From positions 1-6,663 of the forward strand of contig CAUDDP010000094.1 in NCBI GenBank assembly GCA_958448395.1: a stretch of DNA of 6,663 nt. Direction: 5' to 3'. Within the stretch, counting starts at the first letter, position 1. Every line of letters starts with the position of its first letter. The translations under genes were made by a program, and so were the position numbers. Positions 1 to 6,328 of this stretch are shown here, one piece after another. This DNA comes from an uncultured Oscillospiraceae bacterium (GTDB lineage: Bacteria > Bacillota > Clostridia > Oscillospirales > Ruminococcaceae). The notes under the pieces were generated by a model. It made no database searches and was not told the origin of the DNA. It saw only the letters and a list, made by a program, of their open reading frames with translations.

Positions 1-55
1 CAGCTTGACCGCAGTTGCCATTCGGCAGATAAAACGCTCTCATCGAACTCACGTT
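1..55 (+). repeat. Dispersed palindromic repeat, copy A (tail end only; cut by window edge)
   Basis: This stretch matches the reverse complement of 6460-6514 at 53 of 55 positions; the only differences are two adjacent bases (cg here, tt there) at 35-36. It begins with the cagcttgaccgcag module that also occurs in copy B at 3894-3907, so it is the tail of a longer element that continues left of the window. It ends nine bases from the stop codon of the cyclophilin-like gene, which places it in the 3' flank of that gene. A short hairpin (GAAC 45-48, GTTC 53-56) sits at the boundary. Small reading frames through it, beginning MTAVAIRQIK, exist in copies A and C only because the DNA repeats. Confidence 0.8.
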
Positions 56-63
56 CCACAAGA

Positions 64-873
64 CTATTCTGTGCGATTCTCCGGCACAGAGGTATCTCCG
101 TTCGTTTTGCCCCAATTGGTAATTTCAATCTGTTCAATCTGGACAGGATTTTCCGAAAGTGTACTATTTGCAATCGTATCAATGACATCAAAGCTTTCTT
201 TTCCATATGCCTGTGCAAAGATAGTCATCTGCTGTGCACAGTCTGGTACACCGCCCCAGCTCAGGAAGGTATTGGTGACAGCGGATGCACTTTCATCTGT
301 TTCCTCCAACTGCTTTTTCGTTTCCTCATCCAATACAATGGAATTGCAGACCAAAAAGCGAGTTCCACAATAGGAAGCATCATTGCCAAAGAGCATCTTA
401 AAAAAATTATTTTCTCTTTCCGTGACAGGTGCACAGAATGCACCACGAAACGGCCAAAGGTCAGCAGTTGTTTCCACTTCCACCTTTTGACGGCTTTCGT
501 CCAGCTGGTCATCAAGAGAGCCATCCTCGTTCGGACTGCCGGCACGGAAGTAGACACCGGGTGCAGTCTGGTAGACATAGGTTCCATCATAATATCCCTT
601 TTCCGCCAGTTCTGTAAATTGTCCAACATAGTTTGGTGCTGCCTCCGGATAGAGAACCGCTGTAATATCCCCCTCAGAAGTGTGTACAATCATGGCTGGA
701 TCGTCATCAGAGGGTGTTTCCAACTGAAGCAAATGGGCTTTGCTCATATCAATGTACGTATCATCTTTCTGTGCCATTCGGATGGTACAGGAGAACATCG
801 TCAAACTGATCAAAGAGACAATAATGAGAATCATCAGCAGGATAGAAACGCTTTTTTTATTTAGTTTCGCCAT
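64..873 (-). CDS. Membrane-anchored cyclophilin-like protein, probably catalytically dead
   Basis: The product is 269 aa from the ATG at 873. This start is preferred to the ATG at 888 because AAAGG lies six bases before it and no good ribosome site precedes 888. Residues 9-29 form one hydrophobic segment after a short basic N-terminus, so the rest should lie outside the membrane. A cysteine at 29 is not in a convincing lipobox. Residues 62-254 follow the cyclophilin fold: GDITAVLYPEAAPNYVGQF, then YYDGTYVYQTAPG, GTRFLVC, and a final strand IEQIEITNWG. Compared with human CypA, Arg55 is replaced by Gln102, Gln111 by Arg172 and Phe113 by Leu174, and the Trp121/His126 region is not recognisable. 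Peptidyl-prolyl isomerase activity is therefore doubtful; a binding or chaperone role is possible. Residues 181-208 look like an inserted polar loop. It follows cysS after 113 bp with no clear terminator, so it may be read from the cys transcript. Confidence 0.82.
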   Translation of the reverse strand: MAKLNKKSVSILLMILIIVSLISLTMFSCTIRMAQKDDTYIDMSKAHLLQLETPSDDDPAMIVHTSEGDITAVLYPEAAPNYVGQFTELAEKGYYDGTYVYQTAPGVYFRAGSPNEDGSLDDQLDESRQKVEVETTADLWPFRGAFCAPVTERENNFFKMLFGNDASYCGTRFLVCNSIVLDEETKKQLEETDESASAVTNTFLSWGGVPDCAQQMTIFAQAYGKESFDVIDTIANSTLSENPVQIEQIEITNWGKTNGDTSVPENRTE

Positions 874-986
874 ATTACGCCTTTCCATTCGTTATTTTCA
901 AAATCATTCACATACTTTCATTCACCACAGGCAGACTGCAATTGTCCGGATTCCCGATCTCCTATTAAAAGCGTCATGCCCTGCGG

Positions 987-2381
987 TCATATCTTTTCAA
1001 TCTGCGTTCCCTGACGGGTCTCTTTTACACGATACCCCAACGCTGCAATCGCATCCCGCAATCTGTCAGCCTCTGCAAAATCCTTTGCTTTTCTCGCCGC
1101 TGCACGTTCTTCCACCAGCTTCTGCACTGCTTCCGGAATGGCATCCTCCTGCTTTCTCTGATACAGAATACCAAGCACCCCAGTCAATGTATCAAACAGC
1201 TTTGCACCGGCTTCCAGCTGTCCCTTTGTTGTGGCAGCATCCGCACTCATCCGATTCAAATCCCTTGCCAGTTCAAACAATGCTGTTATCCCATCTGCGG
1301 TATTCAAATCATCATCCATCGCCGTGATAAACTGCTGTTCTCTCTGTGCAAATATTGCCCTTGCAGCTTCTGTACAATCGCCTGCTGGAGCAGATGCCAT
1401 TGCCCGATCCAATGTATCCCGACAGGTATACAACCGTTCCAGAGAAGCCTTGCAAGCGTCCAGCAGTTCTTTGCAGTAGTTAATCGGACTGCGGTAATGT
1501 GCCTGAATCATCATATAACGAATGACCTCATAGCCGTACTGCTCTGCCACTTCCCTGACGGTAAAGAAATTTCCGAGGGATTTCGACATTTTCTTGTTAT
1601 CAATGTTGATATAGCCATTATGCATCCAGTAATGGGAAAACGGCTTTCCGGTTGCTGCTTCACTCTGTGCAATTTCATTTTCGTGATGCGGAAAAATCAA
1701 ATCCTGTCCACCACAGTGCAGATCCAGTGTTTCTCCAAGGTAATGGGTCGACATGGCAGAGCATTCAATATGCCAGCCCGGACGACCTTTTCCCCACGGG
1801 GACGCCCAATATGGTTCTCCCGGCTTTGCTGCTTTCCAGACAGCGAAATCCAGTGGACTTTCCTTCTGTTCATTGACATCAATTCTTGCCCCTGCCTGTA
1901 ACTCTTCCATCGGCTGACCAGAAAGCTTACCATAATCCGAAAAAGATGCTGTGCGGAAATAGACATCTCCATTGGATTCATACGCATGACCGCCGTCCAC
2001 CAATTTTTTCACCAAGTCGATAATTAAATCCATGTTTTCGGTTACCTTTGGATGCACATCTGCATCCATTACATTTAACCCATGGGCATCGGTTTTGTAC
2101 TCCTGAATATAGCGTTCTGAAAGTTCCACAGATGGAATGCCTTCCTCATTCGCACGGCGAATGATTTTATCATCAACATCTGTAAAATTCTGCACATAGG
2201 TGACATCATATCCACGATACTTTAAATACCGCCGTAACACATCAAATGCACAAATTGGACGGGCATTGCCAATATGAATATAGTTATAAACCGTAGGCCC
2301 GCACGCATAAATGCGAACATGATTTGGTTCGATGGGAATCAGTTCCTCTTTTTTTCTGGTCAATGTATTATAAATCTGCAT
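987..2381 (-). CDS. cysS: Cysteinyl-tRNA synthetase
   Basis: The 464-aa product charges tRNA-Cys with cysteine in the cytoplasm, using ATP. The length is typical of the bacterial enzyme. The class I signature HIGN is at 36-39 after CGPTVYN, and KMSKS is at 264-268. The zinc ligands known from the E. coli enzyme are all present: Cys27, Cys207 (HIEC), His232 and Glu236 (PHHENE). The tRNA-binding helical region and a C-terminal tail ending ETRQGTQIEKI complete the protein, with no frameshift. The start ATG at 2381 has AAAGGA about 12 bases upstream, a little far but usable. It lies 80 bp after cysE and shares the T-box-controlled transcript, as in the known gltX-cysE-cysS arrangement of Bacillus; no gltX is seen here. 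Confidence 0.98.
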   Translation of the reverse strand: MQIYNTLTRKKEELIPIEPNHVRIYACGPTVYNYIHIGNARPICAFDVLRRYLKYRGYDVTYVQNFTDVDDKIIRRANEEGIPSVELSERYIQEYKTDAHGLNVMDADVHPKVTENMDLIIDLVKKLVDGGHAYESNGDVYFRTASFSDYGKLSGQPMEELQAGARIDVNEQKESPLDFAVWKAAKPGEPYWASPWGKGRPGWHIECSAMSTHYLGETLDLHCGGQDLIFPHHENEIAQSEAATGKPFSHYWMHNGYINIDNKKMSKSLGNFFTVREVAEQYGYEVIRYMMIQAHYRSPINYCKELLDACKASLERLYTCRDTLDRAMASAPAGDCTEAARAIFAQREQQFITAMDDDLNTADGITALFELARDLNRMSADAATTKGQLEAGAKLFDTLTGVLGILYQRKQEDAIPEAVQKLVEERAAARKAKDFAEADRLRDAIAALGYRVKETRQGTQIEKI

Positions 2382-2410
2382 ATCGGTTTCAGTTCCTTTC
2401 TATCATTCTC

Positions 2411-2439
2411 TTTCTATTTGCATGTGCCTGCTTTGTCAA
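2411..2439 (-). promoter_or_regulatory. Possible weak internal promoter before cysS
   Basis: A perfect -35 hexamer TTGACA (2434-2439) stands 17 bp from TAGAAA (2411-2416), which matches the -10 consensus at only four of six bases. If active, it would give cysS some expression independent of the T-box. The -35 lies in the loop of the intercistronic hairpin, so the match could be chance. Confidence 0.2.
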
Positions 2440-2454
2440 CTGAAAACAGGCACA
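2423..2454 (-). other. Intercistronic hairpin between cysE and cysS
   Basis: Perfect 8-bp arms (TGTGCCTG in 2447-2454, CAGGCACA in 2423-2430, read on the minus strand) enclose a 16-base loop. No T-run follows, so it is not a normal intrinsic terminator. In a shared cysE-cysS mRNA it could protect a 3' end or mark a processing site, setting the ratio of the two products. This role is inference. Confidence 0.5.
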
Positions 2455-2461
2455 CAGCATT

Positions 2462-3124
2462 TTATGATACGTTCTTTCCCACTGCCTCATGCTCTTCCAG
2501 AGCGGTAATTTCCTGCTGCAAGGCAGTCACACAGCTTTTCAAAGCATTGATATCCTGCAAATTCAGGTCTGGACAGTGTACCTGATCCAGTTCTTCGATG
2601 ACCTTCTTTCCAGCACAACGAGCCACTCTTGCTGGAACACCAACTGCTGTGCAGTCATCCGGTATGGGCTTCAATACGACGGCATTGGCAGCAATTTTTA
2701 CATTGTTGCCGATGGTAATCGGTCCGAGCACCTTTGCACCTGCCCCCACCATGACATTATCGCCGAGGGTCGGATGCCGTTTTCCCTTATCCTTTCCGGT
2801 ACCGCCGAGCGTAACCCCCTGATACAGCAGGCAGTTTTCACCAATTTCCGTGGTTTCCCCGATGACAACACCCATTCCATGGTCGATAAACAACCCTTTA
2901 CCGATCTTTGCACCCGGATGAATTTCAATACCGGTACGGTGTCTGGCTCTCTGGGAGATGATCCGGGCAATGGTAAAGAACCCATGCTCATAGAACCAAT
3001 GGGCTTTCCGATAGCTTCGCACCGCTTTCAGTCCGGAGTACGTCAGCAGAATCTCCAGCGTACTGCGAGCAGCTGGATCTTTCTGTTTCACAATGGCAAT
3101 ATCTTCTTTTAATGTTCGGAACAA
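2462..3124 (-). CDS. cysE: Serine O-acetyltransferase
   Basis: The 220-aa product makes O-acetyl-L-serine from serine and acetyl-CoA, the first step of cysteine synthesis. It is the short form typical of Firmicutes, without the long N-terminal extension of the E. coli protein. An N-terminal helical part (1-60) is followed by left-handed beta-helix hexapeptide repeats (about 64-165). Catalytic positions known from E. coli are seen as Glu67 (in place of Asp143, as in Bacillus), His82 in IDHGMGVVIGET and His117 in KRHP. The GGTGK cofactor loop and GVPAR close the domain. Residues 186-212 look able to form a coiled coil. The start is TTG at 3124, chosen because GGAAGGG lies six bases before it and no ATG fits; the first residue would still be methionine. 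It is the first gene after the T-box leader. Confidence 0.97.
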   Translation of the reverse strand: MFRTLKEDIAIVKQKDPAARSTLEILLTYSGLKAVRSYRKAHWFYEHGFFTIARIISQRARHRTGIEIHPGAKIGKGLFIDHGMGVVIGETTEIGENCLLYQGVTLGGTGKDKGKRHPTLGDNVMVGAGAKVLGPITIGNNVKIAANAVVLKPIPDDCTAVGVPARVARCAGKKVIEELDQVHCPDLNLQDINALKSCVTALQQEITALEEHEAVGKNVS

Positions 3125-3130
3125 GGCAAT

Positions 3131-3137
3131 CCCTTCC
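3131..3137 (-). promoter_or_regulatory. Ribosome binding site fixing the TTG start of cysE
   Basis: GGAAGGG lies six bases before TTG (3122-3124) and between the T-box terminator and the gene. It decides the start codon, since cysE has no ATG at this end. Confidence 0.75.
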
Positions 3138-3160
3138 TTTCAGTTTCAAGATCAAGATAC

Positions 3161-3201
3161 AAAAAAACCTCTGCCGGATACCATCTGTATCCATGCAGAG
3201 G
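3161..3201 (-). terminator. T-box intrinsic terminator (attenuator)
   Basis: On the minus strand CCTCTGC (3195-3201) pairs with GCAGAGG (3168-3174). An inner stem GGATAC/GTATCC sits inside, and seven T follow (3161-3167). Its 5' arm contains CTCTG (3196-3200), which can instead pair with CAGAG (3226-3230) in the antiterminator, so the two folds exclude each other. Confidence 0.95.
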
Positions 3202-3400
3202 TGGTCAGGAAGCACCACGGTTCCACTCTGATTTTTCACTCATAAACCCGTAACGAGGGAAGACGGAATTGGATACTATGTAAGACGTTCAAAAGTCCTA
3301 CAGTTCCCCGCATCAACTAACAGTGGCACTTCGCAGCGATTGGATATGCCGTTACACCGCCCCGGCACTCTCTGTTATCTCAAATAGCTGTTACTCTTAC
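3161..3400 (-). promoter_or_regulatory. T-box riboswitch, cysteine-specific, controlling cysE-cysS
   Basis: The leader senses uncharged tRNA in cis. The T-box sequence AGAGTGGAACCGTGG is at 3215-3229. The antiterminator is formed by CAGAG (3226-3230) with CTCTG (3196-3200) and GTGG with CCAC, leaving the bulge TGGAACC to pair with the tRNA acceptor end. Stem I closes with TAACAG (3388-3393) and CTGTTA (3318-3323). Its specifier strand reads GAAGTGCCA, giving TGC (3326-3328), a cysteine codon that fits the downstream genes. The apical part GCCG/CGGC is near 3348-3365. The 5' edge is approximate. Uncharged tRNA-Cys should stabilise the antiterminator and turn on cysE, cysS and possibly the cyclophilin-like gene. 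Confidence 0.95.
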
Positions 3401-3452
3401 TGCTGCGTTTTTCGCTTTTATTGTGCAGACAAGATGACCTGCATTCTTTTTT

Positions 3453-3481
3453 ATTATACGCAAATTTTCTGCATTTGTCAA
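3453..3481 (-). promoter_or_regulatory. Consensus sigma-A promoter of the cysE-cysS T-box transcript
   Basis: TTGACA (3476-3481) and TATAAT (3453-3458) both match consensus exactly, with a 17-bp spacer. A start near 3446 would give a leader of about 320 bases containing the whole T-box. A strong promoter combined with attenuation is the usual T-box design. Confidence 0.9.
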
Positions 3482-3516
3482 TGCTGTTTTTGAAATTTTC
3501 ACGGAAATCCATTTTG

Positions 3517-3740
3517 TATTTTCTCTCACCGATACTGGTCTCATCTTCGCCGGCAGATTTGCTTCGCTCTCTGCCTGTGTCCGCTGTCCGCCGTTGCATG
3601 TGGTACATACTTGCGGCATGATCTCCATGGGATTCTTTTTTATATTTTCCCTCACCGATACCGGTCTCATCTCCGCCGGCAGATTCGCTTCGCTCTCTGC
3701 CTGTGTCCGCTGTCCGCCGTTGTACGTGGTACATGCTTGC
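3517..3740. repeat. Two tandem 98-bp repeats with 126-bp period
   Basis: Copy 1 is 3517-3614 and copy 2 is 3643-3740, separated by a 28-bp unrelated spacer. They match at 91 of 98 positions, and all seven differences are transitions. Each copy can fold: GGCAGA and TCTGCC (3552-3557 and 3570-3575 in copy 1) are 6-bp arms. Each also carries a doubled TGTCCGC and the 12-mer ccgctgtccgcc (3581-3592, 3707-3718), whose complement is in copies B and C of the dispersed repeat. The block lies directly upstream of the cysE promoter. An open minus-strand frame crosses both units because 126 is a multiple of three. Most differences fall at codon positions one and two, which argues against a protein. Confidence 0.85.
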
Positions 3741-3748
3741 AGTCAAAT

Positions 3749-3928
3749 CACTCTGAATTTCTGTATTCCGTATCGTTTTGTTTTTTTAGATGGCGGACAG
3801 CGGCAGCTTGTTCTTCATTCTGTTACCAAAACTCTAATTGCAGCGTTTCGCAGGGGACAGCTTGTCCCCTGCACCCCTCCGCCAAGCTGGAGCCAGCTTG
3901 ACCGCAGTCGCCTGCGGCGAGCAGTCGT
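3749..3928 (+). repeat. Dispersed palindromic repeat, copy B
   Basis: The first 59 bases (cactctgaatttctgtattc onward) match the reverse complement of the window's right end (copy C) at roughly 52 positions. The centre differs from copy C. The end again matches copies A and C through cccctgcacccct and agccagcttgaccgcag. Three hairpins follow closely: 3851-3871 (caggggac/gtcccctg), 3883-3900 (caagctgg/ccagcttg) and 3902-3917 (ccgcag/ctgcgg). On the minus strand these lie just after the stop codon of the membrane-protein gene but without a T-run. They might mark an mRNA 3' end. No gene is seen from 3482 to 3928; the tandem repeats and this element fill it. Confidence 0.75.
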
Positions 3929-4798
3929 TCAGCGTACCATTCGCTTCGCAATTGTACTGCCTATCACCGCTGCCAATCCCAACACCAGCAGCACAATGCC
4001 GACTATCAAGCCAACACGGGTACAATGATACAGCACACCTGTCAACGCTGCATACACCGCAGGCACTTTAATCGCCAGACCGCTGAAATAAGACGTTCCC
4101 AGTGCCCAAGCAGTCGGTACTGTGAAAAATACACCGTTCATCAACAGGGCACAGCCTGGGAAATACAGCTTTCCCCATTCGCCCTTCCGTTCCAGCAATA
4201 TCAAAACTACAATCAGCAATACACTCAAAATACCACAGCCGCCACACAGCAGCCATAGGTAATTCTGCTTACCAATGAGTTTACTGAAAATATTTGCATT
4301 TTGCATGGTATTAAAATGATAGACATCCAACTGTGAGGTCAGTTCCGTTCTTGCCTTCTCAATGGTTTCCTGTAACTTTTCCTCATAAACAGCATCTTTC
4401 GTATAACCGATTTCCGCTGCATAGTCGGAAAAGAACTGCGTTAAAGCGGCTTCTAAATCTGTCATATCCAGCACATATTCTGCCTTACTGCCATTTAAAA
4501 TTTCATATTCTGCTGTCACCTGTGCAGAAAGGCGGTCTGCAATCCAGTCTTCTGTAATCACATCCAAGTAGGTTTCCGGCGAAATGGCTGTGGTCTGATA
4601 TTGGGATGTAAAATAACTTTCTATGCTGTCATGTACCTTTTCCGCCACATTCTGTTTCTCTATCTGCGTAATGCAAACCTGCGGAGAAGAAAGCAGATAC
4701 CCTGCATAACCGCTGATCAGCGTACCCAGCACAGCAAACGTCAGCAAAATGGTCAGCAGCACCCGCAGCAATAAGCGTCTTCCAAATCCATCTGTCAT
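3929..4798 (-). CDS. Four-helix membrane protein of unknown family, sortase-linked
   Basis: I do not recognise the 289-aa product. Predicted membrane segments are about 8-36, 180-202, 211-232 and 262-284. Residues 37-179 form a polar, mainly helical domain that should lie outside the cell, with acidic stretches near 108-160. A basic N-terminus and a basic C-terminal end (AKRMVR) would both be cytoplasmic, consistent with an even number of helices. The start ATG overlaps the sortase stop as ATGA, and GGAGG lies seven bases upstream, so translation is probably coupled. The last codons run into DNA resembling the nearby repeats, and the natural end may have been altered. Position suggests an accessory role to the sortase or its substrate, for example as a membrane partner, but no catalytic motif supports a specific function. 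Confidence 0.85.
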   Translation of the reverse strand: MTDGFGRRLLLRVLLTILLTFAVLGTLISGYAGYLLSSPQVCITQIEKQNVAEKVHDSIESYFTSQYQTTAISPETYLDVITEDWIADRLSAQVTAEYEILNGSKAEYVLDMTDLEAALTQFFSDYAAEIGYTKDAVYEEKLQETIEKARTELTSQLDVYHFNTMQNANIFSKLIGKQNYLWLLCGGCGILSVLLIVVLILLERKGEWGKLYFPGCALLMNGVFFTVPTAWALGTSYFSGLAIKVPAVYAALTGVLYHCTRVGLIVGIVLLVLGLAAVIGSTIAKRMVR

Positions 4799-5499
4799 TG
4801 TGCTGCCTCCTCATTGGCATAAAATTCTGTATTCGTGCAGTCGCAGACCACACCAATTCTGGTGCTCGAAGAACCGAACACCTGCATCTCACAGGTATAA
4901 AGCGTCAATTGTTCTGAATTTGTCGGCAGAATATACTGTTTGTCAGTATTCTCAAACTGAATGTTCTTTTGCACCACATAGGTAAACCGCCCATAGCTGG
5001 TGTACAATGTCAGAGCATCCCCTGTTTGCAGTTCATCCAGCTTATTGAAAAAAGTATTCACATGGGCACTGATCACAGCATTTCCACCAGCACCGGCAAT
5101 AGAAGAGGCAGTGGTCTGACATGCACCCAACTCTAACAGTTCCTCTGTCGTTCCCCAGTATACTGGCACATAAAGGTCAATGGCATCACAGGACAACACC
5201 CCGTATTGCTCCCCAAATGCCGGATAGACCGGCTCACCAGTCTGAGAAATCTTGCCGCTGTAGGTTGTTGTAATATCATTCTGGACAATTTCCAGACCAT
5301 CTGCACCACTGGACGGTGTCTGTTTCAGATCATCCATAAAGGCAATTTGCAGGTAAGTATGCAGCTTTTCATATGGACGAATGCCGCAGACTAAGATGAT
5401 GGCTGCACAAAGCAGTAATGTTACCACGGGCAATATCAAAGGCATTGCCAGTGGTAAGGCGGCGGTAGCCTCTTTTTCTACAGATTTTTTATGTTTCAT
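4795..5499 (-). CDS. Sortase, class D-like
   Basis: The 234-aa product is a membrane-bound cysteine transpeptidase, a family that links surface proteins to the cell wall or to each other. A short basic N-terminus is followed by one membrane helix (about 18-40), giving an outward C-terminal catalytic domain (about 70-220). The catalytic triad is visible: His146 in VISAHVNTFF, Cys203 in TLYTC and Arg214 in SSTRIGVVC. The order GTTEELLELGACQTTA, then GGNAVISAH, then LQTGDALTLYTSYGRFTYVV resembles class D enzymes, though class is judged by eye. Extra cysteines at 104, 127, 219 and 221 are uncommon for a sortase. Its ATG overlaps the stop of the upstream surface-protein gene (ATGA), with GAGG about seven bases before, and its own stop overlaps the membrane-protein start. 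Confidence 0.93.
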   Translation of the reverse strand: MKHKKSVEKEATAALPLAMPLILPVVTLLLCAAIILVCGIRPYEKLHTYLQIAFMDDLKQTPSSGADGLEIVQNDITTTYSGKISQTGEPVYPAFGEQYGVLSCDAIDLYVPVYWGTTEELLELGACQTTASSIAGAGGNAVISAHVNTFFNKLDELQTGDALTLYTSYGRFTYVVQKNIQFENTDKQYILPTNSEQLTLYTCEMQVFGSSSTRIGVVCDCTNTEFYANEEAAQ

Positions 5500-6305
5500 G
5501 CTTCATCCTCATTCCGTTTCTTTTTGCCTGCAAAGAAAACAAGGGCACTCATTCCACTCACGCCGACGCCGGCCAACAAAGCTGCAATGGCAATCGGCAG
5601 CGTATACGATTTTCCGGTTTCCTCCACCGTCACCCCCATAGCAGACACATCAATCAGCTTGCCGTTTTTGTCTCTTGCACTAACTACAACAGTATCATTG
5701 GTCATTTCATCTACCGTAAAATGCAATCCCAACGAATCACCTACGCCCAAAAATTCATTCAACACGTTTGCCTTATCGTCCAACGGCAGCTGCTTAATGA
5801 AGCTGTTCCGTTCTTCCGGTGTCAGATTGGAGAGATAATTGCCACGTTCCTCTGCTGGCATCTGGTTTACGTAGTCAATCTTTTCCTCCATTGTCATGTC
5901 TACGAATGTCTTCGTTGTGGTAGTAGTTGCTCCGCTGTGATTCTGCGGTGCATCTGTCGCAACTGGTGTTGGATTGGAACCGGAGCCGTTGTTAGAACCA
6001 GATGGTGTTGCAGCATTGCCGCCACCAGAAGACGGTTTTTCTACCCCAAAATAATCATACAGCAAGTCATCCACTCTTCCTTGATAAGAGTAGATAGAAG
6101 CGATGGCCTGATCACACTGTTCCGAAGTATAGTTACCGCCGCCATACATTGCAATTCCTTCCTGAACATACTGGGATGGAATGCCGACTGCATAGGCAGC
6201 AGAAATCACATCATCTACGGTAGCAGCAGAAGCGGGAACGACCGCCCCTGCTCCCAGAAGTGTCAGACTGCAAAGAACAGCACAAATCTTTCCTATTTTT
6301 TCCAT
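5496..6305 (-). CDS. Secreted, C-terminally anchored surface protein with 12-residue repeats
   Basis: I do not recognise a named family for this 269-aa product. A signal peptide (1-27, ending PASA before ATVDD) leads to a small helical domain (about 29-90) and then a Gly/Ser/Thr/Pro-rich linker (91-132). Residues 137-184 are four consecutive 12-residue units starting at Met137, Met149, Leu161 and Leu173, with pattern [ML][TP]x[ED][ED][KR]xx then two hydrophobics. A beta-rich segment (195-232) precedes a hydrophobic stretch (about 234-259) and the tail KKKRNEDEA. This resembles sorting-signal architecture, but no LPxTG is present; the nearest sequence is SYTLPIA at the membrane edge. AGGAGG lies about eight bases before ATG at 6305. 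As first gene of the operon it is the obvious candidate substrate or partner of the sortase, but that is inference. Confidence 0.88.
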   Translation of the reverse strand: MEKIGKICAVLCSLTLLGAGAVVPASAATVDDVISAAYAVGIPSQYVQEGIAMYGGGNYTSEQCDQAIASIYSYQGRVDDLLYDYFGVEKPSSGGGNAATPSGSNNGSGSNPTPVATDAPQNHSGATTTTTKTFVDMTMEEKIDYVNQMPAEERGNYLSNLTPEERNSFIKQLPLDDKANVLNEFLGVGDSLGLHFTVDEMTNDTVVVSARDKNGKLIDVSAMGVTVEETGKSYTLPIAIAALLAGVGVSGMSALVFFAGKKKRNEDEA

Positions 6306-6328
6306 AAAATATTCCTCCTAATCATGTC

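Noticed and set aside
780..800. Lipoprotein lipobox in the cyclophilin-like protein (TMFSC)
   Set aside because: Met at -3 and Phe at -2 fit the lipobox poorly, so a plain membrane anchor is preferred.
918..977. A 19-codon frame (MTLLIGDRESGQ...) just after cysS
   Set aside because: Its only purine-rich stretch is two bases before the ATG, too close for a ribosome site, and nothing else supports it; it may be an ordinary spacer or a fragment.
740..1327. Plus-strand frame of 195 codons opposite the cyclophilin start and cysS end
   Set aside because: It is antisense to two well-supported genes and the translation is low in recognisable features.
3375..3746. Minus-strand reading frame with two 42-residue repeats (units beginning ASMYH)
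   Set aside because: It runs through the cysE promoter and into the T-box leader, the repeat period alone keeps the frame open, most unit differences fall at first and second codon positions, and no ribosome site precedes it.
3851..3917. Hairpins after the membrane-protein gene as intrinsic terminators
   Set aside because: Stems are strong, but no T-run follows on the minus strand, and they belong to the dispersed repeat.
3482..3928. CRISPR array
   Set aside because: Only two long units with one short spacer are present; repeat length and spacer size do not fit, and no cas gene is nearby.
5496..5610. LPxTG-type sorting signal in the surface protein
   Set aside because: No LPxTG or NPQTN is present. 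SYTLPIA at the membrane edge is noted but cannot be called a sorting motif from one sequence.
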